NCBI RefSeq assembly: GCF_029626105.1
Contig: NZ_JARUBH010000009.1
Location: forward strand, 7,124,011-7,188,010
Reading direction: 5' to 3'
DNA length: 64,000 nt
Origin: Solwaraspora sp. WMMD792
Lineage (GTDB): Bacteria > Actinomycetota > Actinomycetes > Mycobacteriales > Micromonosporaceae
Shown here: positions 57,022 through 64,000 of the stretch, in pieces
Layout: every line of letters begins with the position of its first letter
How positions within the stretch are numbered: the stretch's first letter is position 1
Translations under genes and position numbers: made by a program
Notes under the pieces: model-generated
Databases searched by the model: none
What the model was told of the DNA's origin: nothing
What the model saw: the letters and a program-made list of their open reading frames with translations, nothing else

Positions 57022-57687
57022 TCAGGGTAGCCAGCCGGGGCGGACCAGACCGGCCTCGTACGCGAACACGACCAGCTGGGCGCGGTCCCGGGCACCGAGC
57101 TTCACCATCGCCCGCGACACGTGGGTTTTCGCCGTCGCTGGGCTGACCACCAGCCGGGCGGCGATCTCGTCGTTGGACAGTCCGGTGCCGACCAGCGCCA
57201 CCACCTCCCGCTCCCGCTCGGTCAGCTCGGCCAACCGCCGGGGCGCGGCCGGAGTGGCCGTCCGGGCGGCGAACTGCTCGATCACCCGCCTGGTCACGCT
57301 CGGCGACAGCAGCCCGTCCCCGGCGGCCACCACCCGTACCCCCTGGATCAGCTCGGCCGGCTGCGTGTTCTTCACCAGGAACCCGGCCGCCCCGGCGCGC
57401 AGCGCCTCGCCGACGTACTCGTCCAGCTCGAACGTGGTCAGCACGATGATCCGTACCTGGGACAGCCGCGGGTCGGCGGCGATCTGCCGGGTCGCGGTCA
57501 GCCCGTCCACCCCGGGCATCCGGATGTCCATCAGGACCACGTCCGGCCGGGTCTGCCCGGCCAGCCGGACCGCCTGCGCGCCGTCGCCGGCCTCACCGAC
57601 GACCTCGATGTCCGGCTCGGCGGCCAGCAGCGCCCGGAACCCGGCCCGGACCAGCACCTGATCGTCGACCAGCAGCACCCGGATCAC
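57022..57687 (-). CDS. NarL/LuxR-type response regulator
   Basis: A 221-residue regulator: receiver VLLVDDQVLVRAGFRALLAA with phospho-Asp in VVLMDIRMPGVDGL, FLVKNTQPAELIQ, and a LuxR helix-turn-helix LTEREREVVALVGTGLSNDE. GTG 57687 overlaps the kinase stop. Partner of the upstream kinase. Confidence 0.93.
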   Translation of the reverse strand: MIRVLLVDDQVLVRAGFRALLAAEPDIEVVGEAGDGAQAVRLAGQTRPDVVLMDIRMPGVDGLTATRQIAADPRLSQVRIIVLTTFELDEYVGEALRAGAAGFLVKNTQPAELIQGVRVVAAGDGLLSPSVTRRVIEQFAARTATPAAPRRLAELTEREREVVALVGTGLSNDEIAARLVVSPATAKTHVSRAMVKLGARDRAQLVVFAYEAGLVRPGWLP

Positions 57688-58904
57688 GTCGCCGTCTCCT
57701 CAGCCTGCGACTCGGTGGGCAGCGGCAGGCGGGCCCGTACCCGCCAACCGCCGCCACCGTCCGGTGCCGGACCGGCGGTCAACTCGCCGCCCAGCGCGGC
57801 GGCCCGCTCCCGCATCCCGGTGATGCCGTTGCCGGCCGGAGCAGGCGCCACCAGCGCAGCCGGTCCCGGCGCACCAGCGCCGTCGTCGTCGATCCGCAGC
57901 ACCACCGCATCCTGCCGGTAGCCGATGGTGACGGTGGCGGCGGCACCCGGCCCGGCATGCCGCCGCACGTTGGTCAACGCCTCCTGCACGATCCGGTACG
58001 CCGCCCGGTCCACGGCGGCAGGCAACGGCCGGGCCGTACCGTCGATCACCGTCCGGGTCGCCACCGCCGCGTCGTCGGTCAGCTCGCCGAGCCGGTCCAA
58101 CCCCGGTGCCGGGGCGCGCGGCGCGGCCTCACCGCGCGGGTAGAGCGTGTCGAGCACGGTCCGGACCTCACGCAACGCCTCCGCGCTGGACTGCGCGATC
58201 GCCTCCAGCGCCGCGCGGGCCTGTTCCGGGTCGCGGTCCATCAGGTGCAGACCGACCCCGGCACGTACGTTGATCAGCGACAGGTGATGCCCGAGTACGT
58301 CGTGCAGTTCGGCGGCGATCCGCAGCCGTTGCTCGCTGGCCCGGCGGCGCTGTCGCTCCTCGGAGAGCCGGCGCTGCTCCGCGACGCCCTCGCGGACCCG
58401 GTCGGCGACCAGGGTGCCGATCTCGGTGACCAGCCCGGCGGCGACGATCAGCCCCAACGCCAGCACCGCCTGCCGCAGCGTCGCCCCGGTGACCAGCGCC
58501 CAGATGCCGTACGCGGTCGTCGTCGCCGCCCCGACCAGCCAGCGGTGCCCGGCGGCCCGCGCCGCCGACGCGGCGATCATCGGCGCCAGCAGGGTCACCC
58601 CGGCCGGCTGGTCGAGCAGGTGGTACGCCAGGGTCGCGGCGACCACGATCAGGAAGTTGCGCCGAGGCGACCGGTGCCGGTCGGCCAGCGCCAGCCCGCT
58701 GAACACCAGCAGCGCGTACCCGATGATCCCGACGTTGCCCGACTGCCAGCTGGCGGCGATCGCGGTGCCGACCGGCTGCCCGATCGCGGTCAGCACCGCC
58801 AGACCGGGCCCGCGTCGCGACCCCGTCGGGCCGGCATTCACTGCCGCCGACTGCCCGTCCGGCGCGGCCGGGCCAGGGTCGGTGTCGGGCTGCGACCGGC
58901 TCAT
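57684..58904 (-). CDS. HisKA_3-type sensor histidine kinase
   Basis: A 406-residue kinase with about five membrane helices (residues 35-180), a coiled segment (REGVAEQRRLSEERQRRRAS), phospho-His in AAELHDVLGHHLSLINVRAG and HATPase_c with ALTNVRRHAGPGAAATV and GNGITGMRERAAALGG. ATG 58904 lies 6 bases after TACAGT on its strand, so the transcript may be leaderless. No cognate ABC genes adjoin it. Confidence 0.9.
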   Translation of the reverse strand: MSRSQPDTDPGPAAPDGQSAAVNAGPTGSRRGPGLAVLTAIGQPVGTAIAASWQSGNVGIIGYALLVFSGLALADRHRSPRRNFLIVVAATLAYHLLDQPAGVTLLAPMIAASAARAAGHRWLVGAATTTAYGIWALVTGATLRQAVLALGLIVAAGLVTEIGTLVADRVREGVAEQRRLSEERQRRRASEQRLRIAAELHDVLGHHLSLINVRAGVGLHLMDRDPEQARAALEAIAQSSAEALREVRTVLDTLYPRGEAAPRAPAPGLDRLGELTDDAAVATRTVIDGTARPLPAAVDRAAYRIVQEALTNVRRHAGPGAAATVTIGYRQDAVVLRIDDDGAGAPGPAALVAPAPAGNGITGMRERAAALGGELTAGPAPDGGGGWRVRARLPLPTESQAEETAT

Positions 58905-59098
58905 GCCCGCACTGTAAGCCGGCCCGCGGCGACTGCGGCAGCCCCGACGGCGGCAGGCCGGCGTACGCCCGGGGGAGTAGGCCGGCCATCGCGCTACCGC
59001 GTCGGGCGCAGTAGCGGTGCCGACGCCGCGCCGACGCGCTGCCCCGGCCTTCGCCGACAAGCTGTGGGCACCAGGTAATCCAGTGAGGAGAATCAGCG

Positions 59099-60097
59099 AT
59101 GAAGGCGATCCTGCAGCACCGGTACGGCGCACCCGACGTCCTGCGGTTGCGCGACGTCGACACCCCGACCCCCGGCGACGACGAGGTGCTGGTCCGGGTG
59201 CACGCCAGCTCGGTCAACGCCTACGACTGGCACGCGATGCGCGGTGACCCGTACCTGGCCCGGTTGTCGTTCGGGCTGCGGCGGCCCCGCGCGGCCGTGC
59301 GCGGACAGGACTTCGCCGGCCGGGTCGAGGCGGTGGGCGCGGCGGTGACCCGGTTCGGCCCCGGTGACGAGGTGTACGGCGAGGCCGGCCCTGACGGTGG
59401 CGCGTTCGCCGAGTACCTGTGCGTGGCCGAGAACCTGGTCGAGGCGAAACCGGCGAACCTGAGTTTCGCGCAGGCGGCGGCGATCCCGCTGGCCGCCACC
59501 ACCGCCCTGGTCTGCCTGCGCGATGCCGCCGCTCTGCGGGCCGGGCAGCACGTCCTGATCAACGGGGCGTCCGGCGGGGTCGGCACCTTCGCGGTGCAGC
59601 TGGCCAAGGAGTACGGCGCGCTGGTGACCGCAGTGTGCCGGACCCGCAACGTCGCTCTGGTCCGGTCACTCGGTGCCGACCACGTCGTCGACTACACCCG
59701 GGAGGACTTCGCGCGTACCGATGCCGTCCGGGCCGGCCGTCGCTACGACGTGCTGCTCGACCTGGTCGGCAACCGCTCGTTGGCCGACTGCCGGCGGGTC
59801 CTGACTCGGGACGGGACGCTGCTGCTGTCCGGCGGCGGCGTGTCCACCGGCGGCAGCGTCTTCGGCCCGATGGGTCTGCTGCTGCGAGGGCCGCTGGTGG
59901 GGCGGTTCGTCCGGCAGCGCATCGTCGCGCCGTCGGCGACGGCGGGCCGTGGGCACCTGGCGGCGCTGCGGGAGCTGGTCGAGGCGGGCAAGTTGACCCC
60001 GGTCGTCGACCGGACGTTCCGGTTGAGCGAGGTGCCGGACGCGATCCGGTACGTCGAGACCGAGCACGCCCGAGCCAAGGTGGTGATCACCGTTTGA
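59099..60097 (+). CDS. NAD(P)-dependent quinone-oxidoreductase-like dehydrogenase
   Basis: A 332-residue medium-chain dehydrogenase of the zinc-free quinone oxidoreductase group: ILQHRYGAPDVLRLRDV, VRGQDFAGRVEAVGAAVTRF, GDEVYGEAGPDGGAFAEYL, and Rossmann motif LINGASGGVGTFAVQLAKEY. No structural-zinc cysteine cluster. ATG 59099 follows GAGGAGA. Stands alone, divergent from the sensor kinase. Confidence 0.9.
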   Translation: MKAILQHRYGAPDVLRLRDVDTPTPGDDEVLVRVHASSVNAYDWHAMRGDPYLARLSFGLRRPRAAVRGQDFAGRVEAVGAAVTRFGPGDEVYGEAGPDGGAFAEYLCVAENLVEAKPANLSFAQAAAIPLAATTALVCLRDAAALRAGQHVLINGASGGVGTFAVQLAKEYGALVTAVCRTRNVALVRSLGADHVVDYTREDFARTDAVRAGRRYDVLLDLVGNRSLADCRRVLTRDGTLLLSGGGVSTGGSVFGPMGLLLRGPLVGRFVRQRIVAPSATAGRGHLAALRELVEAGKLTPVVDRTFRLSEVPDAIRYVETEHARAKVVITV

Positions 60098-60163
60098 CGG
60101 TGGAGGGGCCAGCGACGATCGACGGTCCGGTCTATCCTCGGTGGATGGTGACGGGGGCGGGTG

Positions 60164-61156
60164 ATGACTAGTCGGATGAGTGAGCTGCTGGCCGAGGCCG
60201 AGCGGGCCGGGCAGGTCGACGGGCTGCACGCGGTCGTGGTGGTCCGTCGTGGCCAGGTGCTGTGGGAGCACTACGGCACCGGCGAGGACTTCTCCTGGGA
60301 GCACTCCCTGGGGCAGGTCGTCTTCGGCCCGGCGACGCTGCACGACCTACGCTCGGTCACCAAGAGCGTGACCGCCCTGCTGTACGGCATCGCCCTCGGC
60401 GACGGGCTCGTCCCGGACCCGGCGCAGCCGCTGCTGCGGCAGTTTCCCGAATATCCCGACCTGGTGGCCGACCCACAGCGGGCCCGGCTGACCGTCGGGC
60501 ACGCGCTGACCATGTCGCTGGGGCTGGATTGGCGCGAGGACGTCCCGTACGACAGCCCGGACAACGCTGAGATCGCCATGGATCTGGCCCCGGACCGCTA
60601 CCGGTACGTCCTGGAGCGGCCGATCGTTGAGCCACCCGGCGAGCGTTGGTCCTACTGCGGTGGTGCCACCGCGCTGCTCGGCAAGCTGATCGCCGACGGC
60701 ACCGGGCAGGCGTTGGAGGCGTACGGCTGGGCGAAGCTGTTCGCGCCGCTCGGCGTCGAGCAGTTCCGCTGGATGGTCGGCGACGACGGGGTGGTCTCGC
60801 CCGCGTCCGGGCTGCGGCTCACCCCGCGTGACCTGGCCCGCATCGGCGAGCTGGTGCTGGCCGGCGGGGTCTGGGCCGGCCGTCAGCTGGTGCCGGCCAG
60901 CTGGATCAGCGAGATGCTCGAGCCGCGCCTGCCGACCGGGCAGACTGCGGAGTACGGCTACCACTGGTATCTGCAGACCGTCGCCGGTCACCGGACGGCG
61001 TCGGCGATGGGCAACGGCGGCCAGCGCCTGACCGTACTGCCCGACCTGGACACGGTCTTCGTGGTGACCGCCGGCAACTACGACGACCCCGAGCAGTGGC
61101 GTACCCCGGTCGCGGTGCTGGAGCAGGTCATCCTGGCCGCGCTCGACGTCACCTAG
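60164..61156 (+). CDS. Class C beta-lactamase-like serine hydrolase
   Basis: A 330-residue hydrolase: SxxK as LRSVTKSVTALLYGIALG, the YxN-like motif as WSYCGGATALLG, and a C-terminal YGYHWYLQTVAGH and GNGGQRLTVLPD (HxG/KTG equivalent). No signal peptide. Family members include esterases and D-aminopeptidases; true lactamase activity is not implied. GTG 60161 is an equally possible start. Confidence 0.88.
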   Translation: MTSRMSELLAEAERAGQVDGLHAVVVVRRGQVLWEHYGTGEDFSWEHSLGQVVFGPATLHDLRSVTKSVTALLYGIALGDGLVPDPAQPLLRQFPEYPDLVADPQRARLTVGHALTMSLGLDWREDVPYDSPDNAEIAMDLAPDRYRYVLERPIVEPPGERWSYCGGATALLGKLIADGTGQALEAYGWAKLFAPLGVEQFRWMVGDDGVVSPASGLRLTPRDLARIGELVLAGGVWAGRQLVPASWISEMLEPRLPTGQTAEYGYHWYLQTVAGHRTASAMGNGGQRLTVLPDLDTVFVVTAGNYDDPEQWRTPVAVLEQVILAALDVT

Positions 61157-61166
61157 CTACCCGCCG

Positions 61167-61223
61167 CGAGCCGAACACCAGGTACCTGTCGGCGGGAAGA
61201 TGAGGTATCTGGTGTTCGGCTCG
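61167..61223. terminator. 21-bp hairpin between convergent genes
   Basis: Arms 61167-61187 and 61203-61223 are inverted with one mismatch around a 15-base loop. Between the serine hydrolase (61156) and the convergent DUF559 gene (61224). Confidence 0.8.
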
Positions 61224-62135
61224 TCAGGGCTGGGTGCGGCGTTCGTCGATCGCCTGCCGGACATCCTGTACGACTTGCCCACTTCTGCGCAGTACGTGGT
61301 CCGCGGTGAAGCGCAACACCAGCCAGCCGGCGGCCCGCAGCGCGTTGTAGCGGTGCACGTCCCGGCGGAAAGTGGCCCTACCCCGATGATGGTCACCCTC
61401 ATACTCGAGGGCGATCCGCCACTGCGGGTAGGCGAGGTCGACGCGGCCGATGAAGCGTCCCTGCGGATCCGCGACCTTGTGCTGCGGCACCGGTCGGGGC
61501 AGGCCGGCGTCGTGCAGCAGCAGTCGCAGCCGGCTCTCCATCGGCGACTCGGCCAACGGCTCGACCAGGCCGACCAGCTCACGTAGTTGCCTGCCGCCGG
61601 GCCAGCGCGGATGGCTGTCAAGGTAGCGGGCGAGTGCCTCGGTGCGCAGCAGCCGGCGGTGCAGCAGCGCGTCGACAGCAGCGACCGCGTCTGAGCGTGG
61701 CAACGTGCGTCCCAGGTCGAAGGCGGTGCGGACCTCCGTGGTCACCGGCACCGCGTTGAGCAGAACGGCGTCGTCGACGGCCAGCGTCGAGTTGGTGACG
61801 GCGATGCGTGGGTGCCGCCGGATCCGACCGGTCCGGGGCAGTACGACATGGACCGGGCTGCGCCGGGGAAGCAGGTCGACTCCCCAGAGGTACGCGGCGC
61901 TGAGCCCGCAGACCGCCGCGCCGGCCGGCAGTTTCAGCGCCACCGCGTCGCACCACATCCGATGGTCGTCCGGATCGAACGCCGCGGCGTGCACATAGAC
62001 ATCGGGCAGCAGCCGACACCACGCCGGCCCGGTCAGCATCCGCCTGCTGATCAGGCCGGCGGCGACGGCGCGGCTACCGGAGAAGGGGAGGAAGCTCAGC
62101 TGGTTCGGGACACTGGCGGCGCGGGACACCGGCAT
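61224..62135 (-). CDS. DUF559/AbiEi-like protein
   Basis: A 303-residue actinobacterial protein. The N-terminal part (about 20-60) resembles the winged-helix AbiEi antitoxin-like region; the C-terminal part is a DUF559/VSR-like nuclease fold with PMESRLRLLLHDAGLPRPVP, GRVDLAYPQWRIALEYEGDH (D and ExE of a PD-(D/E)xK site) and RYNALRAAGWLVLRFT. Common as a lone gene in these genomes; role not established. Start could also be the internal Met at residue 33. Confidence 0.75.
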   Translation of the reverse strand: MPVSRAASVPNQLSFLPFSGSRAVAAGLISRRMLTGPAWCRLLPDVYVHAAAFDPDDHRMWCDAVALKLPAGAAVCGLSAAYLWGVDLLPRRSPVHVVLPRTGRIRRHPRIAVTNSTLAVDDAVLLNAVPVTTEVRTAFDLGRTLPRSDAVAAVDALLHRRLLRTEALARYLDSHPRWPGGRQLRELVGLVEPLAESPMESRLRLLLHDAGLPRPVPQHKVADPQGRFIGRVDLAYPQWRIALEYEGDHHRGRATFRRDVHRYNALRAAGWLVLRFTADHVLRRSGQVVQDVRQAIDERRTQP

Positions 62136-62252
62136 AGCGTGCCCAGCGGGCGACCACTGTCGCTGCCCTGGCCGGCCGGACGGTCACCCATCCGACACGT
62201 TTCGTCCGCAGATCAGCCCGTACCACCCGGAGCGCCTCGTGCGGGGACCAGT

Positions 62253-63107
62253 TCACGACCCCTTCGGGTGCCAGACGGTCTTGGTCTCCAGGAAGGTTGT
62301 CATCCGGCGGGTGCCCGGGTCGGCCGTCCAGTCGACCGATCCGACGGCCGGGCGCAGCACCCGTTTGAGGTTGCCGGCAGCGGCCTGCTCCAACTCGACG
62401 GCCAACTGCGGATCGGCCACCCCGGTCAGGTCGAGCGCGTCGACGTCCAGATGCGACGCCAGCCACGGCGCGGTCTCGGTGATCGTGCCGGTCAACACGT
62501 TGACCACCCCGCCGGGCAGGTCACTGGTGGCCAGCACCTCGGCCAGGGTGACCGCCGCCAACGGGCGGGTCGGCGAGGCCAGCACCACCGCCGTGTTGCC
62601 GCTGACGATCACCGGGGCGACGACGCTGACCACGCCGAGCAGCGACGGCTCGGCCGGCGCGACGACCCCGGCCACTCCGGTCGGCTCCGGCGTCGACAGG
62701 TTGAAGTACGGCCCGGCGACCGGGTTGACGCCGCCGTACACCTGGGGGAGCTTGTCGGACCAGCCGGCGTACCAGACCCAGCGGTCGATCGCCGCGTCGA
62801 CCTCGCCGGCCGGCTCGCCTAGCGCGACGAACTGCTCGCGTCGGCCCTCCAGCATCTCGGCGACCCGGTAGAGAATCTGACCCCGGTTGTACGCGGTCGC
62901 GCCCGACCAGCCTTTCACCGCCGCCCGGGCGGCGACCACGGCGTCGCGGAGGTCCTTGCGGGAGGCGAGCGCCACGTTGGAGTCCTGCACCTGGTACGTC
63001 CGTCCCGACTCGCTGCGCGGAAACTTCCCGCCGATGAACAGCTTGTACGTCTTGCGCACGGCCACCCGCGCCGGTCCGGCGGCGGCCACGGCAGCACTGT
63101 CAGACAT
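62253..63107 (-). CDS. Short aldehyde dehydrogenase-like protein
   Basis: A 284-residue protein with the N-terminal (NAD-binding) half of an aldehyde dehydrogenase: TYKLFIGGKFPRSESGRTYQ, AYNRGQILYRVAEMLEGRRE, GVAGVVAPAEPSLLGVVSVV. It ends before the catalytic Cys domain, so it is not an enzyme alone. Such a shortened copy directly after a full-length one is a recurrent actinomycete arrangement. ATG 63107 overlaps the upstream gene's stop by 8 bases. Confidence 0.82.
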   Translation of the reverse strand: MSDSAAVAAAGPARVAVRKTYKLFIGGKFPRSESGRTYQVQDSNVALASRKDLRDAVVAARAAVKGWSGATAYNRGQILYRVAEMLEGRREQFVALGEPAGEVDAAIDRWVWYAGWSDKLPQVYGGVNPVAGPYFNLSTPEPTGVAGVVAPAEPSLLGVVSVVAPVIVSGNTAVVLASPTRPLAAVTLAEVLATSDLPGGVVNVLTGTITETAPWLASHLDVDALDLTGVADPQLAVELEQAAAGNLKRVLRPAVGSVDWTADPGTRRMTTFLETKTVWHPKGS

Positions 63108-64000
63108 CGAGGTACGCCTCCAGCCCGTGCCGGCCGCCCTCGCGGCCGTAGCCCGACTCCTGGTAGCCGCCGAACGGCGACGTCGGGTCGAACTTGTTGA
63201 ACGTGTTCGCCCACACCACCCCGGCGCGCAGCCGGTCGGCGGCCCACAGGATCCGGGAACCCTTCTCCGACCAGATGCCGGCGGACAGCCCGTACGGTGT
63301 GTTGTTGGCCTTGGCGATGGCCTCATCCGGGGTGCGGAAGGTCAGCACGGACAGCACCGGGCCGAAGATCTCCTCGCGGGCGATCCGGTGCGCCTGGCTG
63401 ACCCCGGTGAACAGGGTCGGCGCGAACCAGAAGCCCTGCTCGGGCAGGTCACACGGCGGCGACCAGGCCTGTGCGCCCTCGTCGGTGCCGGCGGCGGCCA
63501 GGGTACGGATCCGGTCCAGCTGGGCGGCCGAGTTGATCGCCCCGACGTCGGTGTTCTTGTCCAGCGGGTCGCCGACGCGCAGCCGGGCCATCCGCCGCTT
63601 CAACGACTCCAGTAGCGGCTCGGCGATCGATTCCTGGACCAGCAGCCGGGAACCGGCGCAGCAGACGTGGCCCTGGTTGAAGAAGATGCCGTTGACGATG
63701 CCTTCGACGGCCTGGTCGATCGGGGCGTCGTCGAAGACGATGTTGGCGGCCTTGCCGCCCAGCTCCAGGGTGAGCTTCTTGCGGCTGCCGGCGACCGTAC
63801 GGGCGATCTGCCGGCCGACGTCGGTGGATCCGGTGAAGGCGACCTTGTCGACGTCGGGGTGGCCGACGACGGCCTGCCCGGTGGCGCCGGCGCCGGTGAC
63901 GATGTTGACCACACCGGGTGGCAGGTCGGCCTGCTGGCAGATCTCGGCGAACAGCAGCGCGGTCAGCGGGGTCGTCTCGGCCGGTTTGAGCACCACGGTG
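63100..64000 (-). CDS. Aldehyde dehydrogenase, cut by window edge
   Basis: The last 300 residues of a full-length aldehyde dehydrogenase, open to the right edge. Seen: VLKPAETTPLTALLFAE, VAFTGSTDVGRQIART, catalytic Glu in LELGGKAANIVFDDA, catalytic Cys in NQGHVCCAGSRLLVQ, and EEIFGPVLSVLTFRT. Oxidises an aldehyde with NAD(P). Pairs with the short copy downstream, with which it overlaps. Confidence 0.92.
   Translation of the reverse strand, partial: TVVLKPAETTPLTALLFAEICQQADLPPGVVNIVTGAGATGQAVVGHPDVDKVAFTGSTDVGRQIARTVAGSRKKLTLELGGKAANIVFDDAPIDQAVEGIVNGIFFNQGHVCCAGSRLLVQESIAEPLLESLKRRMARLRVGDPLDKNTDVGAINSAAQLDRIRTLAAAGTDEGAQAWSPPCDLPEQGFWFAPTLFTGVSQAHRIAREEIFGPVLSVLTFRTPDEAIAKANNTPYGLSAGIWSEKGSRILWAADRLRAGVVWANTFNKFDPTSPFGGYQESGYGREGGRHGLEAYLDV

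Noticed and set aside
62074-62256. Possible small minus-strand gene in the gap before the DUF559 gene
   Set aside because: It would overlap most of the DUF559 N-terminus, has no ribosome site and no recognisable family; gap is only 117 bases.

Overview
The window is very GC-rich (roughly 70 percent) with strong third-position GC bias, frequent GTG/TTG starts, many 4-base GTGA gene overlaps and some leaderless promoters. It also carries secreted glycoside hydrolases with CBM2-type modules, XRE/DUF397 pairs, an ECF42-type sigma factor with its DGPF partner, and a furA-katG unit. Together these point to an actinomycete, most likely Micromonosporaceae (inference from gene content, no search was run).

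Layout. 1-6.4 kb: end of an unknown gene, a secreted GH43-CBM6-CBM2 enzyme with two operator palindromes upstream, an orphan DUF397 gene, an ADP-ribosylglycohydrolase, a methyltransferase remnant and a secreted GH11 xylanase. 6.5-15.2 kb: rtcB, a catalase-like gene with an ArsR regulator, GH1 beta-glucosidase, a TauE-type exporter, a DUF3152 metalloprotease-like lipoprotein and an intracellular GH95 enzyme. 15.2-18.5 kb: two FecCD permeases and a binding protein with two iron boxes and no ATPase. 18.5-25.5 kb: beta-propeller protein, DUF218 protein, a frameshifted winged-helix gene, SGNH esterase-CBM2, a subtilase with an altered oxyanion position, and a CE7 acetylxylan esterase. 25.5-34.9 kb: a LacI regulator divergent from an ABC sugar importer, GH39, DUF624 and GH42 operon. 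35-42.8 kb: FAD oxidase, furA-katG, and a three-part secreted protein (GH10 xylanase, PET-hydrolase/cutinase-like esterase, CBM). 42.8-46.3 kb: ZTP riboswitch with folD, second ADP-ribosylglycohydrolase, ECF42 sigma and DGPF protein. 46.4-52.5 kb: a fossil duplicate, a two-component system and a divergent lipoprotein/MacAB-like ABC operon. 52.6-57 kb: a scarred region with RlaP-like nucleotidyltransferase, GNAT, helix-hairpin-helix, R2K-type ATP-grasp, HAD frame, broken XRE/DUF397 genes, a toxin-antitoxin pair and hairpin repeats. 57-64 kb: NarL-type two-component system, quinone-oxidoreductase-like dehydrogenase, serine hydrolase, DUF559/AbiEi protein and a tandem aldehyde dehydrogenase pair cut by the window edge.

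How it works together. The window is rich in plant-cell-wall (arabinoxylan) functions: secreted GH43, GH11, GH10-esterase and SGNH esterase release and deacylate oligosaccharides; the ABC operon imports them; cytosolic GH39, GH42, CE7, GH1 and GH95 finish them. Two DNA motifs tie these loci: a TTTCCGGAAA/CGAAAnTTTCG type motif near GH11, the LacI/ABC divergon and GH10, and a TGTTATCGATAACA type motif near GH43 and GH10. The most notable single gene is the GH10-polyester-hydrolase-like-CBM fusion. The most notable region is 52.6-56.1 kb with its decayed copy at 46.5-46.8 kb, a candidate nucleic-acid or protein modification cluster undergoing rearrangement.
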